64,000 nucleotides of DNA from Thermoleophilaceae bacterium (lineage in GTDB: Bacteria > Actinomycetota > Thermoleophilia > Solirubrobacterales > Thermoleophilaceae): contig JAICJV010000005.1 of NCBI GenBank assembly GCA_025928265.1, positions 1 to 64,000 of the forward strand, given 5' to 3'. Below the pieces are notes generated by a model that did no database searches, was not told where the DNA came from, and worked only from the letters and a program-made list of their open reading frames with translations. A program made the position numbers and the translations under genes. Below are positions 47,014 through 55,501 of the stretch, one piece after another. How positions within the stretch are numbered: position 1 is the stretch's first letter; the number at the start of each line of letters is the position of its first letter.

Positions 47014-48279
47014 ATGCGCGGCCCCGATCGGCAGCGAGCTGTGTACCTGGCGGGCGTGAGCGGCACCCGGCCGAGGGTCCCGCCCGACGCCACCAAGCTC
47101 GAGGCCCGCGCGAAGCGGCACATGTCCCGCTCGGCATTCGCCTACATCGCAGCGGGTGCGGGCACCGAGCAGACCGTCACGGCAAACCGCAGGGCGTTCG
47201 ACCGCTGGCGGATCGTGCCGCGCGTGCTGCGCGACGTCTCGCAGCGCGACACCGGCGTCGAGCTGTTCGGCCGCCGCTTCCCGAGCCCGTTCATGCTCGC
47301 GCCCGTCGGCGTTCTCGAGATGGTCGACCGCGGCGCCGACCTCGCCGTGGCACGCGCGGCCAGGCGCCACGACGTGCCGATGATCCTCTCCAACCAGGCG
47401 TCGCGCCCCATGGAGGCCATCGCTCGTGAGCTCGGCGACAGCCCGCGCTGGTTCCAGCTCTACTGGAGCCAGTCGAACGACCTGGTCGAGTCGCTGGTCG
47501 CGCGCGCGGAGGCGGCCGGCTGCGAGGCGATCGTGGTCACGCTCGACACCACGCTGCTCGGCTGGCGCTCGCGCGACCTCGACCTCGGCTATCTGCCGTT
47601 CCTGCGCGGCAAGGGGATCGCCCAGTACACGAGCGACAAGGTCTTCCGGCGCCTGCTGAAGGACCCGCCGTCGCCCGACGCCGAGCCGCCGCGCCCCAAG
47701 CCCACGCTGCGCGCGATCCGCACGCTGATCGAACTGACGCGTGCGTATCCCGAGGGCTTCCTCAAGACCCTGCGGTCGGGCGAGGGCCGCGCCGCAGTCC
47801 AGACCTTCACCGAGATCTACTCGCGCCCCTCCCTTACCTGGGACGACCTGCCGTTCCTGCGCGAGCGCACCAAGCTGCCGATTCTCCTGAAGGGCGTGGT
47901 CCATCCGGACGACGCGCGCCGCGCGGTGGATGCCGGCATCGACGGGCTCGTGGTGTCGAACCACGGCGGCCGCCAGATCGACGGCCAGATCGCGACGCTC
48001 GACGCGCTTCCCGGCGTGGTGGACGCGGTCGGCGACCAGATCCCGGTGCTGCTCGACAGCGGCGTGCGTGGCGGGGCCGACATCTTCAAGGCGGTGGCGC
48101 TCGGCGCGTCGGCGGTGCTGATCGGCCGCCCCTACGCCTACGGCCTGGCGATCGCGGGGGAGGACGGCGTGCGCGAGGTCATCGAGAACTTCATGGCGGA
48201 CTTCGACCTCACGCTGGGCCTGTCCGGCTGCCGCAGCGTCGCCGAGATCGGCCGCGAGGCGCTGACGCGCGTCGATTAA
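47014..48279 (+). CDS. FMN-dependent alpha-hydroxy-acid dehydrogenase (lactate 2-monooxygenase type)
   Basis: A 421-residue (beta/alpha)8 flavoprotein. RQRAVYLAGVSGTRPRVP is the N-terminus of lactate 2-monooxygenases; SAFAYIAAGAGTEQTVTANR and AFDRWRIVPRVLRDVS, MILSNQAS, WFQLYWSQ and the active-site SNHGGRQIDG (catalytic His and substrate Arg) are in order, with LLDSGVRGGADIFKAVALGA as the FMN phosphate site. The long insert between residues 190 and 250 fits the monooxygenase branch rather than short lactate oxidases. The ATG at 47014 fits the family; the frame is open further upstream without similarity. Convergent with the giant regulator, overlapping by 4 bases. Confidence 0.88.
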   Translation: MRGPDRQRAVYLAGVSGTRPRVPPDATKLEARAKRHMSRSAFAYIAAGAGTEQTVTANRRAFDRWRIVPRVLRDVSQRDTGVELFGRRFPSPFMLAPVGVLEMVDRGADLAVARAARRHDVPMILSNQASRPMEAIARELGDSPRWFQLYWSQSNDLVESLVARAEAAGCEAIVVTLDTTLLGWRSRDLDLGYLPFLRGKGIAQYTSDKVFRRLLKDPPSPDAEPPRPKPTLRAIRTLIELTRAYPEGFLKTLRSGEGRAAVQTFTEIYSRPSLTWDDLPFLRERTKLPILLKGVVHPDDARRAVDAGIDGLVVSNHGGRQIDGQIATLDALPGVVDAVGDQIPVLLDSGVRGGADIFKAVALGASAVLIGRPYAYGLAIAGEDGVREVIENFMADFDLTLGLSGCRSVAEIGREALTRVD

Positions 48280-51200
48280 CCGGCGAGCGCCGGTGCCAGC
48301 TCCTCGCTCGAGCTGATCCCGAGCTTGCGATACACGTCGCCCAGCTGCAGATCGACCGTGTGCGGCGTGACGTAGAGCGCCTCCGCGATCTCGCGCTGCG
48401 TACGGCCCTCGGCGGCGAGGGCGGCCACGCGCCGCTCCGCCTCGGTGAGCGCGCGCACGCCCGTAGGCGCGGCCACGCCCGGCTCCACGCCGATCTCGAC
48501 GAGCTCGACGCGCAGCTCGCCGGCAAGGCCGTCGGCGCCCACGATCTCGCTCACCTCGAGTGCCTCGAGCAGGTGGTCGCGCGCCTCCTCGGGCAGACCG
48601 GTGGCGCGCAGCTGCCGGCCCAGCGCGGCCAGGGCGCGCGCGTACTCCAGGCGGCTGCCGCCGAGCGCCAGCACGTCGACCGCTTCCCAGAGATGGCCGA
48701 AGCCGTCCTCGCCCTCGATCGCGCCGAGCACACGCAGCGCGCGGCCGAGCCCGGTGGGGGTTCCCGACCGGCGCGCGGCGGTCAGCTCCTCGCGCGCGGT
48801 GGCGAGCGCCTCCTCGCGACGCCCGAGCGCCGACAGTGCCTCCGCCTTCACCACGCGCCACGTACATGCCGGCGGATTCGCGGAGTGCGCGTAGCGGAGC
48901 GGCAGCTGCTCGGCCGCCTCGATCGCCTCCTCGTGACGACCCTCGGCGAGCAGTAGCCGCGCGCGCGCCTCGAGCCAGAACTTCAGCCCGTCGTCCTCCG
49001 ACTCGGTGTCGAAGCTGCCGCGCAGAGCCTCGCGCGCGCCGTCGAGGTTGCCGCGCTCGAGCAGCGCGAGCGTGGTGAACGCGGCGCGGTAGGTGAGCGC
49101 GCTCTGGCCGTAGCCGAACAGCTCGAGCGACGCCGCCGACTGGCGCAGCAGGCTCTCGGCCTCGTGCACCTCGCCGTGCCAGTACAGCGTGAAACCGCGC
49201 CACAGATGCACGCTCGAGATGCCGAAGAGCGACCCGCGCTGATAGGCGTCGGCGGTCGCAGCGTCCCACGCGGCGTTGCACTCGTCGTGGCGGTCGCTCA
49301 TCGCGAGGGTGGCGATGGCGGACGTCGAGATGAGCCCGTTGTCGGCGTTCAGGAGGTCGCCGCCGGCCAGGGCCGCGGCCGCGTGGGCAGCGGCGTCCGC
49401 GGCGGGCCGGCCGCGATAGAGCCGGAACAGCCCCGTGACCGCGGCGAGCATCTTCCTGCCCACGGGCGCGTCGCGCGCCGGCGGCGCCAGCGTGTCGAGC
49501 TTCTCCATCTCGGCCATGTCGCCGATGCCGAAGAACGTGGTCACGAGCGTGAACGCCTCGAGCCGGTCGTGCAGGTCTTCGTCACCGCGCGGCAGCGCGG
49601 CGAGCGCCTCGCGCGCGAGCTGTGCCCCGGCGGCGGGATCGTCGGTGAAGAGGAGGGCGCGACCCAGGAACTCGGCGGCATGACCGCGCTCGAGCGGATC
49701 CCGCAGCCCGGCGTATCCGGCCTGCAGGTGCTCGGCCGCGGCGCCCGCGTTCGTGAACCACTCGGCCATCCCGAGCTCGATCTCCACCTGGTGACGGCGC
49801 TCGGGCGGCGGCGGCTCCTCGAGCGCGCGGCGGAGATATGCGACGGCGCTGTCGGCGGCGCCCTTGCGCGCGGCCTCGCGCGCGGCGGCCTGGAGCATGT
49901 CGCTCACCCACGCCTCGCCGCGGCGGCTGAGTGTGAGCAGATGCGCGGCCACCTGCTCGGCGGGCGCGCCGGCTCCGGCCAGGATCTGCGCGGCGCGGCC
50001 GTGCCTCGCCTCGCGCTCCGGTGCCGGGACATCGTGATACACGGCATCTCGCACGAGCGGGTGCACGAAGCCGGCGGGCAGGTCGGGGCGCAGGATCTCC
50101 GCGCGCGCGAGCGCCGCGGTGGCCCGCGCGACGGTCATCTCGTCCGACTCCGCCAACGCGGCAATCATCGGCAGCTCGGCGTGGTCGCCCAGCACCGCGA
50201 CCGAGCGTGCGACCTCCGCCGCCTCGTCGCCCAGGCGCCGCAGCCGGACGACGACGCTGCCGGACACCGCGCCCTGGCCGATCTCGCGCACCACGGCGGC
50301 GTTCGCGGCCTCCGGGCGCACGTGGTCGGTCTCGAGTGCGGTGAGCAGCTGGCGCAGGAGCAGCGGGTTGCCGACGGTGGCCCTGTGGCACGCCTGGCAG
50401 AAGCGCTCGTCGGCGTCGGGGCCGAGCCGCTCGCGCACCAGTTCGCGCACGGCTGCGGCGGTGAGCGGCCGCGGGCGCACCGGCTCCGTGCTCGGGTCCT
50501 CGACGACCTCGGACAGCAGCACGGGATCCGTGGCCGGCTCGCCGCTGCGCAGCGTGGCCGCGACCAGCACGGGCAGACCCTCGAGGCGCTGCGTGAGGTA
50601 GGCGATGAAGCGCAGCGACGGACGGTCGACCCAGTGCAGGTCGTCGACCGCGAGCACGAGCGGGCCGTCCGCCGCAAGGTTCACGCAGAGCCAGAAGAGG
50701 CCGTGCAGCGCGGCGAACGACGCGTCGCCGGCCACCGGCTCTCCGTCGTCGGCGGCGAACACAGCGCGGGCGGGCGCCGCGGCTCCGGCCAGCGCCGCCT
50801 CGGGCGACTCGGCGACCGCGGCCTCGACCAGCTGGCGCACCACGCCGAAGGTGAACTCGCGCTCGAGCTCGCTGCCGCGGCCGCTGAGCACGAGCGCGTC
50901 GTCGTGCTCGGCGCGCGTGCGCAGCTCGCCCAGAAGGCGCGTCTTCCCGATCCCCGCCGGCCCCTCGATGAGTGCCACGCGTCCCTGTCCTGCAGCAGCC
51001 TCTTCGAACAGGCCGGCCAGCCGCGCCACCTCGTCGTCGCGCTCCACGATCTGGGCGCTGCCGTTGCGGCCGGCGTCGACCACCGGTCGCGGTCGTCGCG
51101 CCGGGCGCGCCGGTCCCGGGGCGGCGAACGACGACGGCTCCTCCTCGGCCTTCAGCAGGCGCTCGTAGAGAGCGACCACGCGCGGGCTCGGCGTGGTGCC

Positions 51201-51896
51201 CAGCTCGTCGCGCAGGATCGTGCGCAGGCTGTCGTACGCGCGCAGCGCCTCGGCCACGTTGCCCGCCGCGCCGAGCGCCTCCATCAGCACCGCGTGCGCG
51301 GACTCGCGAAACGGCGCGGCCTCGACCGCCGCCCGAGCGGCGCGCTCGGCATCGGCCAGTGCGGGACCGCCCAGCGCCACGCCGGCCGCGGCCACCGCCT
51401 CGAGCGCCTCGGTGCGCAGGTCCTCGAGCTCGCGCCGGCGCTCGTCGATCCAGTCGGCCTCCATCCCCGGCAGCAGCCCGCGCGCGGCGATCGCCGCGGC
51501 GTCGGACGCGCGCTCCGACGCGCTGCGGTGGTCGCCCCGGGCAAGTGCCTCGCGGGTGGCGGAAAGCCCATCGCGCGCCGCCTCCCAGTCGACGTATGCG
51601 CCATCGGGAAGCACCAGCGTCAGCTCGGTCCTGCCCTCGATCCGTCCCTGCCCGAGCGCCTTGCGCAGGCGCGAGAGGGGCGGGCGCAGCAGCGCGTCGC
51701 CGGATGCGGGCTGCCCGTCGCCGGACCAGAGCGCGGCGATCAGCTCGTCGCGACGGACCGGCCGATCGCGGTTGAGCACGAGGTACGCGAGCAGCAGCCG
51801 GCCCTGACGCCCCGGGAGATCGCCCTCCACGCGGCTGCCCTCGATCTCGACTTCGAGGCGGCCACAGAGCTGTATGCGCGTGACCGCCCCGTCCAC
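48276..51896 (-). CDS. AfsR/BTAD-LuxR hybrid ATPase transcriptional regulator
   Basis: A 1206-residue multidomain regulator. Residues 1-100 form an OmpR-type winged helix as in SARPs (IQLCGRLEVEIEGSRVEGDL, LLLAYLVLNRDRPVRRDELI, LRPPLSRLRKALG), 105-250 a BTAD all-helical domain, about 285-560 an AAA/STAND ATPase with Walker A GPAGIGKT and Walker B LVLAVDDLHW, then long TPR-rich sensor repeats, and the C-terminal 60 residues a LuxR helix-turn-helix (LTEAERRVAALAAEGRTQRE then IAEALYVTPHTVDLQLGDVY). DNA-binding domains at both ends are unusual. GTG start. It is divergent from the FAD oxidase, whose promoter carries 11-bp-period repeats of the kind SARP domains bind. Confidence 0.9.
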   Translation of the reverse strand: MDGAVTRIQLCGRLEVEIEGSRVEGDLPGRQGRLLLAYLVLNRDRPVRRDELIAALWSGDGQPASGDALLRPPLSRLRKALGQGRIEGRTELTLVLPDGAYVDWEAARDGLSATREALARGDHRSASERASDAAAIAARGLLPGMEADWIDERRRELEDLRTEALEAVAAAGVALGGPALADAERAARAAVEAAPFRESAHAVLMEALGAAGNVAEALRAYDSLRTILRDELGTTPSPRVVALYERLLKAEEEPSSFAAPGPARPARRPRPVVDAGRNGSAQIVERDDEVARLAGLFEEAAAGQGRVALIEGPAGIGKTRLLGELRTRAEHDDALVLSGRGSELEREFTFGVVRQLVEAAVAESPEAALAGAAAPARAVFAADDGEPVAGDASFAALHGLFWLCVNLAADGPLVLAVDDLHWVDRPSLRFIAYLTQRLEGLPVLVAATLRSGEPATDPVLLSEVVEDPSTEPVRPRPLTAAAVRELVRERLGPDADERFCQACHRATVGNPLLLRQLLTALETDHVRPEAANAAVVREIGQGAVSGSVVVRLRRLGDEAAEVARSVAVLGDHAELPMIAALAESDEMTVARATAALARAEILRPDLPAGFVHPLVRDAVYHDVPAPEREARHGRAAQILAGAGAPAEQVAAHLLTLSRRGEAWVSDMLQAAAREAARKGAADSAVAYLRRALEEPPPPERRHQVEIELGMAEWFTNAGAAAEHLQAGYAGLRDPLERGHAAEFLGRALLFTDDPAAGAQLAREALAALPRGDEDLHDRLEAFTLVTTFFGIGDMAEMEKLDTLAPPARDAPVGRKMLAAVTGLFRLYRGRPAADAAAHAAAALAGGDLLNADNGLISTSAIATLAMSDRHDECNAAWDAATADAYQRGSLFGISSVHLWRGFTLYWHGEVHEAESLLRQSAASLELFGYGQSALTYRAAFTTLALLERGNLDGAREALRGSFDTESEDDGLKFWLEARARLLLAEGRHEEAIEAAEQLPLRYAHSANPPACTWRVVKAEALSALGRREEALATAREELTAARRSGTPTGLGRALRVLGAIEGEDGFGHLWEAVDVLALGGSRLEYARALAALGRQLRATGLPEEARDHLLEALEVSEIVGADGLAGELRVELVEIGVEPGVAAPTGVRALTEAERRVAALAAEGRTQREIAEALYVTPHTVDLQLGDVYRKLGISSSEELAPALAG

Positions 51897-51915
51897 TGGG
51901 GCGATTATGGCCGCG

Positions 51916-51945
51916 CCGCAACGTCACGGCAATGGCCCCGCAACG
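51916..51945 (+). promoter_or_regulatory. SARP-type operator: three direct repeats with 11-bp period
   Basis: CCGCAACG at 51916, CGGCAATG at 51927 and CCGCAACG at 51938 are spaced exactly 11 bp. Nine bases later GATCGT (51955-51960) resembles a -10. The same arrangement occurs at 61207-61236. Heptameric repeats with 11-bp period next to the -10 are the established binding architecture for Streptomyces SARPs. The site begins 20 bp from the regulator's own start and could also control that gene. Confidence 0.65.
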
Positions 51946-51993
51946 CTCCGCTCCGATCGTGGTCGCATCACCCGACTGCGACAGGAGCACCAG

Positions 51994-53364
51994 ATGGCCG
52001 TCAGCACTTCCCTCCACAGTTCACTTCGCACCCTCCGCGCGCTCTCGAGCGGCTGCGTCTACGGTCCCGGCGACCACGGCTACGACGAGGCGCGGATGCC
52101 GTGGAACGTGGTCGACCAGCGCCCCGCGGTCGTCGTCAAGCCGGAGACCGAGAGCGACATCGCGTTCGCCGTCGCGTTCGCGCGCGAGTCCGGGCTGCGG
52201 GTGAACGTCCAGGGAACGGGCCACAACGCCGCGCCGCTCGGCGACATGAGCGCGACCCTGCTGATCCAGACCGGCCGCATGCGCGGCGTCGAGATCGACG
52301 CCGCCGGCCGCCGCGCCCGCGTCCAGGCCGGCGCGTGGTGGGAGGACGTGGTCCCGCAGGCGTCGGAGATGGGCCTCGCCGCGCTGCACGGCTCGTCGCC
52401 GAACGTGGGCGTCACCGGCTACTCGCTCGGCGGCGGCATCGGCTACTACGCCCGCAAGCTCGGCCTCCAGGCCAACAGCGTGACCGCGATCGAGCTGGTC
52501 ACCGCCGAGGGCGACCTCGTCCGTGCCGACGCCCAGCACGAGCCCGACCTGTTCTGGGCCCTGCGTGGCGGCGGCGGCAACTTCGGCGTCGTGACCGCCC
52601 TCGAGTTCGACCTCTACCCGGTCGAGGCGGCCTACGCCGGGATGATGTTCTGGCCGTGGGAACGCGGCGAGGAGGTGCTCGGGCGCTGGGCCGAGTGGAC
52701 GCGCGAGGTGCCCGACGAGGTCACGTCGATGGCTCGCCTGCTCCAGATCCCGGACATGCCCGAGGCGCCGGACTTCCTGCGCGGCAAGCAGATCGCGATC
52801 ATCAACGCCGCCTACCTCGGCAGCGAGGAGGAGGGCAGGCGGATCTTCGCGCCGCTGCGCGAGCTCGGGCCGGAGATGGACCTGTTCGGGATGATGCCGC
52901 CGGTCGGCCTCTCCGGTCTGCACGGCGACCCGGAGGACGGCATGCCGGTGGAGAGCGAGACGTCGATCCTCGACGAGCTGCCGCACTCCGCGATCCAGGG
53001 TGTGATGGAGGCGGCGGGCCCCGGCACGGGCTCCGCGCTCCTGATGGCCGAGCTGCGGCACCTCGGCGGAGCCGCCGGGCGCTCCGGCGAGGGCCACGGC
53101 GCGCTCGACCGCATCGACGGCGAGTACGTGATGTTCGCCGGCGGCCTCGCCCTCGACGACAACATGCGTGCCGCAGTCCGCTCCGACGCCCGGCGGCTCA
53201 AGTCAGCCCTCGCCCCGTACGGCCGCGGCGGCCACTACCTGAACTTCGCGGAGCACAGGGTGGAGGCGAGCAGCGCGTACACGACCGAGGCCCATGCGCG
53301 GCTACGACAGGTCCGGAGCCAGATGGACCCGGAAGGCCTGTTCCGCGCGAACCACGAGATCTAG
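51994..53364 (+). CDS. BBE-type FAD-linked oxidase
   Basis: A 456-residue FAD-binding oxidoreductase of the berberine-bridge-enzyme group. RPAVVVKPETESDIAFAVAF, VNVQGTGHNAAPLGD with the His that carries 8-alpha-histidyl FAD, VGVTGYSLGGGIGYYARKLG, the FWALRGGGGNFGVV pyrophosphate motif, and the C-terminal BBE domain ending in DPEGLFRANHEI are all present. The usual second flavin-linking Cys (GxCPTV) is replaced (GVTGY), so mono-covalent attachment is expected. These oxidases act on sugars, alkaloids or polyketides. The ATG at 51994 follows AGGAG by 7 bases. Promoter repeats place it under the adjacent regulator. Confidence 0.92.
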   Translation: MAVSTSLHSSLRTLRALSSGCVYGPGDHGYDEARMPWNVVDQRPAVVVKPETESDIAFAVAFARESGLRVNVQGTGHNAAPLGDMSATLLIQTGRMRGVEIDAAGRRARVQAGAWWEDVVPQASEMGLAALHGSSPNVGVTGYSLGGGIGYYARKLGLQANSVTAIELVTAEGDLVRADAQHEPDLFWALRGGGGNFGVVTALEFDLYPVEAAYAGMMFWPWERGEEVLGRWAEWTREVPDEVTSMARLLQIPDMPEAPDFLRGKQIAIINAAYLGSEEEGRRIFAPLRELGPEMDLFGMMPPVGLSGLHGDPEDGMPVESETSILDELPHSAIQGVMEAAGPGTGSALLMAELRHLGGAAGRSGEGHGALDRIDGEYVMFAGGLALDDNMRAAVRSDARRLKSALAPYGRGGHYLNFAEHRVEASSAYTTEAHARLRQVRSQMDPEGLFRANHEI

Positions 53365-53365
53365 A

Positions 53366-53438
53366 GAGCAGCCCGCAGAGGGCAGCCCGCAGCCCGCGGA
53401 TCCGCTCTGCCGGCTGCGGGCTGCCGGCTGTACTCTGC
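53366..53438. repeat. Long palindromic repeat between FAD oxidase and hydrolase genes
   Basis: GCAGCCCGCAGCC (53382-53394) pairs perfectly with GGCTGCGGGCTGC (53412-53424); outside it GCAGAG (53375-53380) pairs with CTCTGC (53433-53438); the loop contains the palindrome GCGGATCCGC (53396-53405). The left 30 bases recur inside the signal peptidase gene at 41406-41435. It may end the FAD-oxidase transcript or be a mobile REP-like element. Confidence 0.65.
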
Positions 53439-53442
53439 CCCG

Positions 53443-54381
53443 ATGCAGTCCTTCGACGAGTGGGAGGTTGTCCTCCACGGGCGCCATCAGATCTACCGGA
53501 TCGCCGGTAGCGGGCCGCCCGTGGTTCTCATCCACGGGATGGTGAACTCGTCGCGGCACTGGGAGCAGGTGGCGCTGCGGCTGGCGAAGGACCACACGGT
53601 GATCGCGCCGGACCTGATCGGCCACGGCGACTCCGCGGCGGTGCGCGGCGACTACTCCCTGGGCGCCCATGCTGCGTCGATCCGCGACCTGCTCGCCGTC
53701 ATCGGGGCGGAGCGCGCCACGTTCGTCGGGCACTCGCTCGGTGGCGGCGTGGTGCTCCAGTTCTTCTACCAGTTCCCGCAGCGTGTCGAGCGGATCGCGC
53801 TGGTGTCGAGCGGCGGCCTCGGCCACGAGGTCAGCCCGCTGCTGCGGAGCGCGGCCCTGCCGGGCTTTTCCGCGCTGCTGGCCGCGGGGGTGAACCCGCG
53901 CGTGCTGGGGGCCATGCGCGACGCCGGCGACCGGCTGCGCAGCCACGGCCATTCGAAGGGCGTCTACCTCGAGGCGATCGCGCGAGCACTGCGGCCGCTC
54001 GAGCAGCGCGGCGCGCGCGAGGCGTTCATCCAGACGCTGCGGTCGGTGATCGACGTGCGCGGCCAGCGCGTGAGCGCGCGTGACCGCCTCTACCTGCTGA
54101 CCGGGTTCCCGACGATGATCGTCTGGGGCGAGCGCGACCACACGATCCCGCTCGCCCACGGCCGCGGCGCGCACGAGCTGATTCCGGGCTCGCGCTTCGA
54201 GACGCTCCCGCGCGCCGCGCACTTCCCGCACCTCGAGGACCCCGGCGGGCTGTCCGAACTCCTGCGCGACTTCATCGCCACCACCGAGCCGGGCTGGATC
54301 GACGACGCGAGCTGGGGCGAGCTGATCAGCCCGCACGTGCGCCACAGCCGCCGCGAGCGGCGGCTCAGGGCACTCGGCTGA
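53443..54381 (+). CDS. Alpha/beta hydrolase
   Basis: A 312-residue alpha/beta-fold hydrolase. PPVVLIHGMVNSSRHWEQVA is the HG oxyanion loop, HTVIAPDLIGHGDSAAVRGD the next strand, FVGHSLGGGVVLQFFYQFP the nucleophile elbow, MIVWGERDHTIPLAHG the acid and AAHFPHLEDPGGL the His. The substrate is unknown. ATG lies 5 bases after the palindromic repeat. Its last 17 bases overlap the convergent PTH2 gene. Confidence 0.88.
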   Translation: MQSFDEWEVVLHGRHQIYRIAGSGPPVVLIHGMVNSSRHWEQVALRLAKDHTVIAPDLIGHGDSAAVRGDYSLGAHAASIRDLLAVIGAERATFVGHSLGGGVVLQFFYQFPQRVERIALVSSGGLGHEVSPLLRSAALPGFSALLAAGVNPRVLGAMRDAGDRLRSHGHSKGVYLEAIARALRPLEQRGAREAFIQTLRSVIDVRGQRVSARDRLYLLTGFPTMIVWGERDHTIPLAHGRGAHELIPGSRFETLPRAAHFPHLEDPGGLSELLRDFIATTEPGWIDDASWGELISPHVRHSRRERRLRALG

Positions 54382-55003
54382 GGCCCTCGACGCGCCCGTC
54401 CGGCGCGAGCGCGATCACCGTCTCGGTGCCGGGCGCCACCTGGGTGTGACCGCCGTCGGCCACGACGATCGCAGCTGAGTCGTCCCGCAGCCGCTCCCAG
54501 TCGTCCGCCTCGGCGGCGAACACCGCGGCGGGTGAGGGCTCGAGCCGCAGCTCGCGCCAGGCCGCCGTGGCCGCGTGTCCCGCCTGCGCCATCGCCTTGC
54601 CCATCGTCTTGATCACGCCGGGGCGGATCACGTAGGCGAGCGCGGGGCGCTCCGGCGCGGGCGGCTCCTCCCTGGGCCGCGGCGCGTCCGTGAACGGGCG
54701 CATGTCCACGAGCAGCTGAGGCCGCTCGGACTTGCGCATCGGCGGCAGGCACAACAGGTCGTCGCCCTCCACCGCGCACGGTAGCTCGGCCTTCACCTCG
54801 TCGATCTCCTCGGCGCTCGCGCGCAGTGCGATCTTGCGCGGCCGCTCGTCCCAGGCGTCGAACGCGGGGCGGAAGCGGTCGCCGTCGCGGAATCGCCTCC
54901 GGCACGCCACGGCCGCGGCGCCCGCGATCGCCATCGACTGGCCCCAGGTGAGGCGCGCGTCCTTGCGCACGACGTAGTACATGGCGAACGGGTCGTCGAT
55001 CAT
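54365..55003 (-). CDS. PTH2-family peptidyl-tRNA hydrolase with tandem half-domains
   Basis: A 212-residue protein in which two PTH2-like units follow each other. The C-terminal unit is nearly canonical: [28 protein letters not shown] matches the R-x-D/G...GK-x-A-A-Q-x-x-HAA block (no run longer than quoted is implied beyond residues 130-157) and [20 protein letters not shown] the TQIAPG block with the catalytic Thr region. The N-terminal unit ([20 protein letters not shown]) keeps the fold pattern but lacks the HAA and TQIAPG residues. PTH2 recycles peptidyl- or D-aminoacyl-tRNA. An inverted repeat covers its start codon. Confidence 0.72.
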   Translation of the reverse strand: MIDDPFAMYYVVRKDARLTWGQSMAIAGAAAVACRRRFRDGDRFRPAFDAWDERPRKIALRASAEEIDEVKAELPCAVEGDDLLCLPPMRKSERPQLLVDMRPFTDAPRPREEPPAPERPALAYVIRPGVIKTMGKAMAQAGHAATAAWRELRLEPSPAAVFAAEADDWERLRDDSAAIVVADGGHTQVAPGTETVIALAPDGRVEGLSRVP

Positions 55004-55022
55004 TGGGGTCTCCGTCCCCAAT
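55002..55022. promoter_or_regulatory. Perfect inverted repeat over the PTH2 start codon
   Basis: ATTGGGG-TCTCCGT-CCCCAAT has 7-bp perfect arms and includes two bases of the minus-strand ATG. It lies in the 38-base gap between divergent PTH2-like and SnoaL-like genes, so it could be an operator for both or an RNA hairpin hiding the start. Confidence 0.45.
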
Positions 55023-55041
55023 CCTTCCAAGAGGTGATCCG

Positions 55042-55494
55042 ATGCGGCCCCCGCTACCACCGTTTACCGAGGAAACCGCGCGCCAGAAGGTGCAGTCGGC
55101 AGAAGACGCGTGGAACACGTGCGACCCGGAGAAGGTTGCCGCGGCCTACAGCGAGGACTCGGAGTGGCGCAACCGCGACGAGTTCATCACCGGTCGCGCC
55201 GCGATCGCCGAGTTCCTTCACCGCAAGTGGAGCCGCGAGATCGACTATGCGCTCCGCAAGGACCTGTGGGCGTTCACCGACGACCGCATAGCCGTCCGGT
55301 TCCAGTACGAGTCCCGCGACCCGGACGGCCGGTGGTGGCGAAGCTACGGCAACGAGCAGTGGGAGTTCGACTCCGAGGGCTACATGCGCCGCCGCGAGGC
55401 GAGCATCAACGACGTGGCGATCGAGGAGTCCGAGCGACGCATCTTCGGCCCGCGCCCCGAGGCCGAGCGCGGCGCCCCGCTACCGCTGGCCTGA
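55042..55494 (+). CDS. DUF1348/SnoaL-like protein
   Basis: A 150-residue NTF2-fold protein: [60 protein letters not shown] and [20 protein letters not shown] are characteristic of DUF1348. Function is unknown; some relatives bind small ligands. AGAGG lies 8 bases before the ATG at 55042. Divergent from the PTH2 gene. Confidence 0.88.
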   Translation: MRPPLPPFTEETARQKVQSAEDAWNTCDPEKVAAAYSEDSEWRNRDEFITGRAAIAEFLHRKWSREIDYALRKDLWAFTDDRIAVRFQYESRDPDGRWWRSYGNEQWEFDSEGYMRRREASINDVAIEESERRIFGPRPEAERGAPLPLA

Positions 55495-55501
55495 GACGGC
55501 G

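Noticed and set aside
46633-49281. An 882-codon open frame on the minus strand
   Set aside because: Covers the FMN dehydrogenase antisense and part of the regulator in a different frame, without any motif. Shadow of real genes.
49164-53510. A 1448-codon open frame on the plus strand
   Set aside because: It is antisense to the giant regulator and then out of frame with the FAD oxidase. Its composition is Arg/Ala/Gly-rich with no domain; long shadow frames are expected at this GC content.
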